From: Opitutia bacterium
GTDB taxonomy: Bacteria > Verrucomicrobiota > Verrucomicrobiia > Opitutales > JANYDI01
Assembly (NCBI GenBank): GCA_025363695.1
Contig: JANYDI010000094.1
Location: 1-7,720, forward strand
DNA: 7,720 nucleotides
Direction of reading: 5' to 3'
The position numbers were made by a program, and so were the translations under genes. Position 1 is the stretch's first letter, and each line of letters opens with the position of its first letter. Below are positions 1 to 5,305 of the stretch, piece by piece. The notes under the pieces were generated by a model that was not told the origin of the DNA, did no database searches, and saw only the letters and a list, made by a program, of their open reading frames with translations.

Positions 1-139
1 GTGATCTTGATTATTGGTTAAATTAATAGAATTTATCAACCCTAACAGATTCCTTAAAACAGGTTTTAAATTTAATCGATCACACGCCCTAGGGTTATGC
101 AAGAGCTCTATTTTAAAAAAATTTCCTTCACAGAACCTA
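1..139. repeat. Left copy of intergenic inverted repeat (linker module)
   Basis: Positions 1-76 are the reverse complement of 3575-3650 with 74 of 76 bases matching. A second matched block follows: CTTCACAGAACCTA at 126-139 is the reverse complement of 3521-3534. The part between (77-125) aligns only loosely with 3535-3574. The 25 bases at 115-139 also occur exactly, in direct orientation, at 3914-3938. The window edge cuts this copy; its first bases (GTGAT) resemble the end of the MITE-like element at 3646-3860, so one may lie just outside. I see no gene in 1-366; the short open frames here run through repeats and hairpins. Confidence 0.85.
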
Positions 140-150
140 AGGCCTCCCAG

Positions 151-310
151 GATCGCGAAGCGATCGGGGAGTCGAATCAAATCGATTCCGAAGGAATCTG
201 TGGGGGTCCTTGTATTTTCTTTCCGATAGCGATTTTGCTGAAATACGCAGTATTTCACAAAATCGCTATCGGTAGGGGATCCAAGGGGCGCAAGCGCCCT
301 TTGGCCCTTT
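151..310 (+). repeat. Hairpin module, copy A
   Basis: Four hairpins lie in series. The first two have 6-bp arms and a GAA loop: GATCGC/GCGATC (151-165) and GATTCC/GGAATC (184-198). The third is long: arms 223-236 and 259-272 pair perfectly over 14 bp (CCGATAGCGATTTT), and inside them 239-246 pairs with 250-257 around a GCA loop. The fourth is AAGGGGCGC/GCGCCCTTT at 283-302, reached through a GGATCC link. The same long-plus-short order recurs near 3950, 5136 and, reversed, 7364. No T-tract follows the last hairpin, so it is not a classical intrinsic terminator, although it could still stop or stabilise transcripts. Confidence 0.85.
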
Positions 311-332
311 CTAAGTAAAGCAATGTATTGTG

Positions 333-361
333 TTGACAATTTTTTACCCATTGCGTAGTAA
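333..361 (+). promoter_or_regulatory. Putative sigma70-type promoter of first F-box/LRR gene
   Basis: A perfect -35 hexamer TTGACA (333-338) is followed after 17 bp by TAGTAA (356-361), a weak -10 match. The -10-like hexamer ends 5 nt before the ATG at 367, so transcription from here would give an almost leaderless mRNA. This fits the lack of a Shine-Dalgarno sequence. The paralog at 2045 has the same layout (TCGACA, 17 bp, TAGCAA, 5 nt, ATG). This is inference from hexamer matches only. Confidence 0.4.
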
Positions 362-366
362 AAGTC

Positions 367-1989
367 ATGATCAGAAAAATACTTTATTTACTCGCGGCCC
401 TGTGCCTCCCTTCCCTAACAATGGAGGCGGGTGACGAGTGGGTTTCGACCGCTTGCACGACGGCGACGGAAAGCCAGCCTTCGCTGCTGGAGTCCTTTCC
501 TCCAGAAATCATCGTCCTGGTTTTTGATTATCTGGACCCAGAGAGCAAGAAAGCCTTATTTCTGGTAAGCAAAGGGCTGAATAATTTAAGGTATCTATCT
601 ACAAAGATAACCTTGAACCACGCAGAGGGTGCTCCTTGTCTTTTGAGGATGTCAAAACTGCGTGAGCTAAACATCGACTATGAGCTGGGTTCGGAGAGGG
701 AGGATGTTCTCGAGCCCGTATTGGCAGCTTTAGCAGTGTTGACGCAATTGCAGCAGCTCAAGCTCTCCTACACTCAGGTGACCGACGAGGACCTAAACCG
801 TCTGACGGGATTGGTAAATTTGCGCAAACTCAAGCTAGGAAGCTGTTTTCGAGTCAGTGGCCGTGGATTAACCGTCATGGCAGTATGGACAAATTTGAGA
901 CACCTCGATCTAGCTGGAACCAATATCGCTGTTGCTGGCCTTGCTTGCCTGAACTCAGTGAGCTGTTTAGAGCAGCTTAAGGTGAGCAACACGAGCATAG
1001 GCGATAAAGACTTGGCAGTTTTGCTAGCATTGACGCACTTGCAGCAACTCGACGTGTCCAACACCCGGGTAACCAGCGAAGGCCTGAGAGCTTTGGAAAA
1101 ATGGACACCCTTACGCCAGCTCAGTTTAGCCAGGACCCGGGTAGACGATGGGGGTCTGCGTTACCTGGCGGCATGGGTACAATTGCAGCAGCTCAACGTG
1201 TCCAATACTCAGGTGAGCGACGAAGGCCTGAGGCATTTGGTAGCATGGGTGCAATTGCGGCAGCTCAATTTGGCCAGGACCCAGGTGAGCGACGAGGGTC
1301 TGCGTCACTACCTAACCGCGTTAACAGGCTTGCAGCAACTCGATGTGTCCCGCACCCGGGTGAGCAACCAAGGACCGCGTTACCTGGCAGGAATGACGCA
1401 ATTGCAGCAGCTCAACTTGTCGGGCACTTGGATTCGGGTGATCGACGACGAAGATGCCCAGGTGATCGACGAAGGCCCAGAGCCTATTCGGGGGGTCGAC
1501 GAGAGCATGAGACATTTGGCAGTATTTCATCAATTACAATGCCTCGATCTGTCCTTCACCCGAGTGACCAATGAAGGCCTAAGACTTTTAATCGAATTGA
1601 CACAGTTGAGGGAGCTCAATCTCTCCTTCACCCATGTGACCGACGTAGGCCTAGGCTATCTGGTAGCCTTTGTAGCGTTGCAGCGCCTCAATCTGTCCGG
1701 TACGCCGGTGACCGACCAGGGACTAAGGCATTTGGTAACCTGTACAAGCTTGCAGCAGCTGGATCTTGCCAGTACGGCAGTGAGCGACGAAGGCCTGCAT
1801 TACCTGAAAGCCTTGACAAACTTGCAGCAGCTCGGGTTTTCCTTTACTCGGGTGACGAGCAAGGGTCGAAAGCATCTGGCAAAACGGCCGAACTTACAGC
1901 TTTTTGCCTTTGATGCAGACGATGACGCAGGCCAGTTAGATGAAGAAACGCAAGACAACTCATGGTGGGGTTTTTGTATTTTATTCTAA
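367..1989 (+). CDS. Secreted F-box/leucine-rich-repeat protein with C-terminal CaaX-like motif
   Basis: A 540-residue eukaryotic-like protein, probably a host-directed effector. The N-terminus (MIRK, then hydrophobic residues to about 17) looks like a Sec signal peptide without a lipobox. Residues about 39-75 resemble an F-box (SFPPEII, FDYLDPES, LFLVSKGL), the domain that binds Skp1 in eukaryotic SCF ubiquitin ligases. About 16 LRRs follow from residue 97 to about 515, mostly 24 residues each, of the pattern LxxLxLxxTxVTDEGLxxL. This LRR style and the F-box combination recall the GALA effectors of Ralstonia. Repeat 11 carries an acidic insertion. An acidic linker (DADDD, LDEE) leads to WWGFCILF at the end; the last four residues, CILF, fit a CaaX prenylation box. 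The ATG at 367 is chosen because the signal peptide begins there and the paralog starts identically; no Shine-Dalgarno is visible. The target and the export route are unknown. Confidence 0.85.
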   Translation: MIRKILYLLAALCLPSLTMEAGDEWVSTACTTATESQPSLLESFPPEIIVLVFDYLDPESKKALFLVSKGLNNLRYLSTKITLNHAEGAPCLLRMSKLRELNIDYELGSEREDVLEPVLAALAVLTQLQQLKLSYTQVTDEDLNRLTGLVNLRKLKLGSCFRVSGRGLTVMAVWTNLRHLDLAGTNIAVAGLACLNSVSCLEQLKVSNTSIGDKDLAVLLALTHLQQLDVSNTRVTSEGLRALEKWTPLRQLSLARTRVDDGGLRYLAAWVQLQQLNVSNTQVSDEGLRHLVAWVQLRQLNLARTQVSDEGLRHYLTALTGLQQLDVSRTRVSNQGPRYLAGMTQLQQLNLSGTWIRVIDDEDAQVIDEGPEPIRGVDESMRHLAVFHQLQCLDLSFTRVTNEGLRLLIELTQLRELNLSFTHVTDVGLGYLVAFVALQRLNLSGTPVTDQGLRHLVTCTSLQQLDLASTAVSDEGLHYLKALTNLQQLGFSFTRVTSKGRKHLAKRPNLQLFAFDADDDAGQLDEETQDNSWWGFCILF

Positions 1990-2010
1990 GAATTTGTTTT
2001 GTAAATTAAC

Positions 2011-2039
2011 TCGACAAATTCCTTGATGTTTTTTAGCAA
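2011..2039 (+). promoter_or_regulatory. Putative promoter of second F-box/LRR gene
   Basis: TCGACA (2011-2016), 17 bp, then TAGCAA (2034-2039), ending 5 nt before the ATG. The geometry is the same as upstream of the first paralog, and TCTAAG occurs 57-60 nt before both start codons, so the duplication unit probably included this region. Both hexamers are weaker than those of copy one. The 55-nt gap from the first gene shows no terminator hairpin, so read-through is also possible. Confidence 0.28.
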
Positions 2040-2044
2040 TAATC

Positions 2045-3523
2045 ATGATCAGAAAAACTCTTTATTTACTCGCGGCCCTGTGCCTCCCTTCCCTAGCGAT
2101 GGAGGCGGGCGACGAAGCGTCGTGGGCTCCGACCGCTCGCACGACGGCGACTGAAAACCAGCGCTCTTTGCTGGAGTCCTTTTCTCCAGAAATCATCGTT
2201 ATAGTCCTTGATTATCTGGACCCAGAGAGCAAGAAGGCCTTATTCCTGGCAAGCAAAGGGCTGCATGATTTAAGGTATATTCATAAAAAGATAACCTTGA
2301 AGCACGCAGGCGGCCTTCCTTTTCTTTTGAGGATGTCAGCGCTAGATGATCTAAGGATAGACTGCAAGTTGGGCTCAGAGGCTATCCCTGAGCTTGTATT
2401 GAAAAGACTGAAGATTTTGAGTTTTTCCTCTTACCTTCCAGTAAGGGCTGTAGATCTAGAAGCCCTGGGTGGGTCAACGCAGTTGCGGGAGCTGGACCTC
2501 TCCTATACCCGGGTGACGGACGCGAGTATAAGCCATCTGATGGGATTGGTAAATTTGTCGAAATTCAAGGTAAGAAGCTGTTTTGGAGTCAGTAGCCGTG
2601 GATTAAGCGTTATGGCGGGATGGATAAATTTGCGACACCTCGATTTGGGTGGAACCAGGATAAACATCCAGGATTTGGGTTGCCTGAAGGAAGCAACCCG
2701 TTTGCACTTCCTGGATTTGAGCAATACCAACGTAACGGATGAGACCCTGGCAGATTTGGCGGGCTTAACGCAGGTGCGGCAGCTTAACTTGGTCAGAACG
2801 CAGGTGACGGACGAGGGGCTGCGTTCCCTGGCAGCCTGGACGCTCTTGCAGCAGCTGGATTTGGCTCATACGCAGGTGAGCGATGAAGGCCTCGTCATCT
2901 TGGCCGGATTTATAAAGCACCTGAATTTGAGAGGCTGTCGTCGAATAAGCGTTCTGCTCAACGAGAACCTAAGGCGTTTGGCTGTCTGGGCGCAGTTGCA
3001 GTACCTGGACCTGTCAGGGACCCAGGTGACCAACGAGAGCCTAAGGCGTTTGGCCACATGGACGCAGTTGCAGCAGTTGGATCTGTCAGGGACCCAGGTG
3101 ACCAACGAAGGCCTAGGGTATTTGACCCGATTGATACAGTTAAGGCAGCTCAGTTTAACCTTCACTGCCGTGGACGACATAGGCCTAGGCTATCTGGCAG
3201 CACTTACACGCTTGCAGTGCCTCGATGTGTCGGGTACTCAAATAACGGACCAGGGGCTAAGCCATTTGGTAGCCTTGGAGCACTTACAGCATCTGGGTTT
3301 TGCCCACACGGCAGTGAGTAACGAGGTCCTGCATTCCCTGATGGGATTGACGCAATTGCGGCAGCTGAATATGTCTTTCACTCAGGTGACCTACAGGGGG
3401 CGAGACTATCTTCGGGCAAGCCAGCCGCACTTGCAGCTTTCTGCCGCTGACGTAGACGAGCTGGATGATCCGGATGACGAAACGGAAAATAATGCATCGT
3501 GGGGTTTTTGTATGCTGTTCTAG
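2045..3523 (+). CDS. Secreted F-box/leucine-rich-repeat protein with C-terminal CaaX-like motif (paralog)
   Basis: A 492-residue paralog of the gene at 367, lying 55 nt downstream on the same strand. The signal peptide is nearly identical (MIRKTLYLLAALCLPSLA), and the F-box-like segment at about 41-77 keeps SFSPEII, LDYLDPES and LFLASKGL. About 13-14 LRRs of the LxxLDLSxTQVTDEGL type follow to about residue 470. One pair is encoded by near-duplicate 72-bp units (2968-3039 and 3040-3111). The tail is acidic (DVDELDDPDDE) and ends in SWGFCMLF, so the CaaX-like pattern is kept as CMLF although the preceding linker has diverged. The N-terminal coding DNA is much more conserved between paralogs than the LRR DNA. 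The TAG stop lies in the first bases of the right inverted repeat. No Shine-Dalgarno is evident. A host-targeted ubiquitin-ligase adaptor role is inferred from domains only. Confidence 0.85.
   Translation: MIRKTLYLLAALCLPSLAMEAGDEASWAPTARTTATENQRSLLESFSPEIIVIVLDYLDPESKKALFLASKGLHDLRYIHKKITLKHAGGLPFLLRMSALDDLRIDCKLGSEAIPELVLKRLKILSFSSYLPVRAVDLEALGGSTQLRELDLSYTRVTDASISHLMGLVNLSKFKVRSCFGVSSRGLSVMAGWINLRHLDLGGTRINIQDLGCLKEATRLHFLDLSNTNVTDETLADLAGLTQVRQLNLVRTQVTDEGLRSLAAWTLLQQLDLAHTQVSDEGLVILAGFIKHLNLRGCRRISVLLNENLRRLAVWAQLQYLDLSGTQVTNESLRRLATWTQLQQLDLSGTQVTNEGLGYLTRLIQLRQLSLTFTAVDDIGLGYLAALTRLQCLDVSGTQITDQGLSHLVALEHLQHLGFAHTAVSNEVLHSLMGLTQLRQLNMSFTQVTYRGRDYLRASQPHLQLSAADVDELDDPDDETENNASWGFCMLF
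2968..3111 (+). repeat. Tandem 72-bp LRR-encoding units
   Basis: Units 2968-3039 and 3040-3111 match at about 61 of 72 bases by eye. Each encodes one 24-residue LRR containing LDLSGTQVTNE. They are the most alike neighbouring repeats in either LRR gene and indicate recent gain of one repeat by unequal exchange. Confidence 0.8.
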
Positions 3524-3650
3524 GTTCTGTGAAGAAAAAATCATTCATCTGAGCCAACCTAAGGCATGTGAACAATTAAATTTAAAACCTGTTTTAAGGA
3601 ATCTGTTAGGGTTGATAAATTCTATTAATTTAACCAACAATCAAGACCAC
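3521..3650. repeat. Right copy of intergenic inverted repeat
   Basis: Positions 3575-3650 are the inverted partner of 1-76 (74/76), and 3521-3534 is the inverted partner of 126-139. With the left copy it brackets the two F-box/LRR genes. It begins at the TAG stop of the second gene and its last 5 bases run into the MITE-like palindrome at 3646. The same linker motif exists in degenerate form at 3861-3938, so it is part of the general intergenic repeat and not exclusive to the LRR pair. Confidence 0.85.
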
Positions 3651-3860
3651 ACTTTGGAAGGCCTGAAAGGCCGGCAGATCGTAGCCCAGGGCGTAAGCCC
3701 TGGGTTCGACATGAAAAACAAACCGGAGCCCTGTAAGGGCGGCACTCAGAACGTGAATACGAGTGTCGCCCCTGTAGGGCTCAAAAAATTTCACCCGTAA
3801 ACCCAGGGCTTACGCCCTGGGCTACGATCTGCCGGCCCTTCAGGCCTCCTTATGTGTGGT
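3646..3860. repeat. MITE-like nested palindrome, complete copy (215 bp)
   Basis: The outer 61-nt arms (3646-3706 and 3800-3860) are near-perfect inverted repeats, starting ACCACAC and ending GTGTGGT. Inside each arm is a second short palindrome, CCCAGGGC...GCCCTGGG. The centre holds another hairpin, 3726-3747 pairing with 3761-3782 (GAGCCCTG.../...TAGGGCTC) around a 13-nt loop. It contains no transposase and no credible gene. Long terminal inverted repeats, small size and a second copy at 7546 fit a non-autonomous MITE or REP/BIME-type element. I see no clear target-site duplication. An open frame running through it (3465-3800) is an artefact of the repeat. Confidence 0.8.
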
Positions 3861-3938
3861 TTATTGGATAGCTTAACTGATCCACGGGCCCTAAAATATC
3901 AATCCTTCATTACAAAAAAATTTCCTTCACAGAACCTA
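3861..3938 (+). repeat. Degenerate linker module
   Basis: This stretch aligns loosely with the left-edge repeat: TTATTGG near its start, GGGCCCTA in the middle, and an exact 25-base match (3914-3938 with 115-139) at its end. With 3521-3645 it forms outer arms around the MITE-like element, making 3521-3938 one large imperfect palindrome. No gene is visible. Confidence 0.55.
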
Positions 3939-4040
3939 GTATATGCTTATCGATAGCGATTTATCTAAAATGCGCTAGCATTTTAATAAATCGCTATCGA
4001 AAGGGGATCCTAAGGGGCACGAGTGCCCCTTAGCCCTTTC
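3939..4040 (+). repeat. Hairpin module, copy B
   Basis: Arms 3950-3963 and 3987-4000 pair perfectly over 14 bp (TCGATAGCGATTTA). Inside, AAAATGC (3967-3973) pairs with GCATTTT (3978-3984) around GCTA. The short hairpin at 4012-4031 reads AAGGGGCAC GA GTGCCCCTT: where the other copies have GCGC it has GCAC, with a matching change in the opposite arm. The GATCGC palindrome found in the other three copies is absent here. The module lies directly upstream of cdsA. Confidence 0.85.
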
Positions 4041-4098
4041 AACCCTTTCAACTTTCAGCTTGATTAATCCCGGTGCTTCGTATACAACAACGCCCAGC

Positions 4099-4950
4099 AT
4101 GTTTCTTAAGCGCTTAACAAGTACGCTCCTTCTTTGGGGCACCGTATTGGGAATCCTATTCGTGGGCGGATCGCATGGAGGCATTGCGCTCCTAGTGGCC
4201 CTGAGCGCCGCAGCTCAGTGGGAGTTTTATGGCATGCTTGCACGCATGGGCTATCATCCCAAACCCTTCATCGGCATACTCATGGGCACGGCGGTAATCC
4301 TGTTTCCCTACCTGGCGGGGCCTAGGTACTTTTTGGGGAAATGGGAACTCCTTTTGCTGCTCATTTTAATGGCCATAGGCCTCTTTTATGCCCTGGCTTT
4401 TGTATACGGTGATCTCAATAAGTACCGTTATATTTACTCACCTACCAGCTTGGGCGTCCTTTATTTGCCCTTCATGTTGCATTTTTTGGTATACATCCTC
4501 AGGGGCCCTGAGGGCCTCTATTCCACGCGTGAAGGCCTTAGCCTCGTGCTTTGGTTGATAGTTGTAGCTAAGTTCACCGACGTAGGAGGTTTTCTCGTCG
4601 GTTCTTATTTTGGAAAACATCCCTTTGCGCCCAAATTGAGCCCCAAAAAAACCTGGGAAGGCGTTGTCGGCGGCGTCCTACTGGCCCTGTGTGTCGGCAG
4701 CGCCTGGGTAGCGTTTTTCCCCAAAACCCTCCCAGCCCGCTTCACAGTGGCCCTGAGTATACGCCTCTGTATCTGTCTTTCCATTACCGCCATCCTCTCC
4801 GACTTAGCCCAGTCCGCCATCAAGCGCCAGGCCAAGATGAAGGATTCCGGCTCCCTCCTCCCCGGCATCGGTGGCGCCTTCGACCTGCTCGATAGCCTCG
4901 TATTCACCGCGCCGCTGGGGTATTTTTTATTCGCCATGCACTTATGGTAA
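4099..4950 (+). CDS. cdsA: Phosphatidate cytidylyltransferase (CDP-diglyceride synthase)
   Basis: Makes CDP-diacylglycerol from CTP and phosphatidic acid in the inner membrane, the entry to bacterial phospholipid synthesis. From the ATG at 4099 the protein has 283 residues, a normal length, with about eight hydrophobic segments. Family blocks are clear: FTDVGGFLVGSYFGKH at about 159-174, SPKKTWEG at about 181-188, and the C-terminal signature SAIKR...KDSG...PGIGG...D..DS at about 239-266, with the paired KD and D..D acidic residues. Compared with the consensus, which has HGG and D-R-[LIVMFT]-D, His is replaced by Ile and Arg by Leu. A TTG start at 4060 would add 13 residues of poor character. 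I prefer the ATG because MFLKRLTS is a typical start and TTG 4060 overlaps a possible -35 (TTGATT, 15 bp, TATACA at 4081). No Shine-Dalgarno is seen for either start. This is the lipid gene, not a chlamydial Cds secretion gene. Confidence 0.92.
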   Translation: MFLKRLTSTLLLWGTVLGILFVGGSHGGIALLVALSAAAQWEFYGMLARMGYHPKPFIGILMGTAVILFPYLAGPRYFLGKWELLLLLILMAIGLFYALAFVYGDLNKYRYIYSPTSLGVLYLPFMLHFLVYILRGPEGLYSTREGLSLVLWLIVVAKFTDVGGFLVGSYFGKHPFAPKLSPKKTWEGVVGGVLLALCVGSAWVAFFPKTLPARFTVALSIRLCICLSITAILSDLAQSAIKRQAKMKDSGSLLPGIGGAFDLLDSLVFTAPLGYFLFAMHLW

Positions 4951-5070
4951 GGGTGGTTTTAGCGGGTTATTTTGGGTTGATGCTGTGTCGCTGAAGCCCT
5001 CGAGTGCAAAAGCACACGTCGGGCTTAGCTCCTTGCCTGAACCCAAAATTCCTCCGCTAAAACCACCCTT
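4949..5070. repeat. Large inverted repeat at the end of cdsA
   Basis: Arms 4949-4978 (AAGGGTGGTTTTAGCGG, then GGGTT) and 5040-5070 are near-perfect inverted repeats of about 30 nt with one short mismatch zone. An inner hairpin at 4994-5026 pairs AAGCCC with GGGCTT and TGC with GCA around an AAAA loop. The outer arm starts in the cdsA stop codon. It is unrelated in sequence to the hairpin modules and occurs once in the window. It may act as a terminator or mRNA 3' stabiliser, but no U-tract follows. Confidence 0.75.
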
Positions 5071-5096
5071 CCGAAGCAGTTCTAAAAATACACTCG

Positions 5097-5227
5097 GATC
5101 GCTTCGCGATCTGTGGAGGCCTTAGTATAGGCTTCCCGATAGGCAATTTTACCAAAATGCGCTAGCATTTTGTAAAATTGCCTATCGGAAGGGGATCCTA
5201 AGGGGCGCAAGCGCCCCTTGGCCCTTT
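5097..5227 (+). repeat. Hairpin module, copy C
   Basis: The order is the GATCGC-TTC-GCGATC palindrome (5097-5111); a long hairpin with perfect 16-bp arms 5136-5151 and 5173-5188 (CCGATAGGCAATTTTA); inner arms CAAAATGC/GCATTTTG around GCTA; then AAGGGGCGCAAGCGCCCCTT (5200-5219). The outer stem has AGGCAATT where A and B have AGCGATTT, and the opposite arm carries the compensating changes. It lies between cdsA and sctJ. Confidence 0.85.
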
Positions 5228-5247
5228 ATACTTCCATTCGAAAATAC

Positions 5248-5276
5248 TTTACTTTATGGAATGTTATCTGTAATAT
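5248..5276 (+). promoter_or_regulatory. Putative promoter of the sctJKL operon
   Basis: TTTACT (5248-5253), 17 bp, then TAATAT (5271-5276), each matching 4 of 6 bases of the sigma70 consensus. It sits in an AT-rich stretch just after hairpin module C and about 30 nt before the sctJ ATG. Transcription would begin near 5283, leaving a short leader. Hexamer-based inference only. Confidence 0.38.
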
Positions 5277-5305
5277 AAATTCTAGTTGATCCTAGATCTA
5301 AAATT

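Noticed and set aside
14..318. Two short + strand open frames (71 and 73 residues)
   Set aside because: They lie wholly in the intergenic repeat and hairpin module A, overlap each other in different frames and show no initiation signals.
1101..1574. 157-residue open frame inside the first LRR gene
   Set aside because: It is a frame shadow produced by the regular 72-bp LRR periodicity; its repetitive Arg/Gly-rich translation mirrors the real repeats. The minus-strand frames in both LRR genes have the same origin.
3465..3800. 111-residue open frame spanning the end of the second LRR gene and the MITE-like element
   Set aside because: It overlaps a confident gene out of frame and then runs through palindromic repeat DNA; the peptide has no protein-like features.
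3661..3840. CRISPR-like repeats
   Set aside because: The repeated words are arms of nested inverted repeats, not regularly spaced direct repeats with unique spacers.
4060..4098. TTG start for cdsA giving a 296-residue protein
   Set aside because: No Shine-Dalgarno, the extra residues do not resemble CdsA N-termini, and the region reads better as a promoter and leader before ATG 4099.
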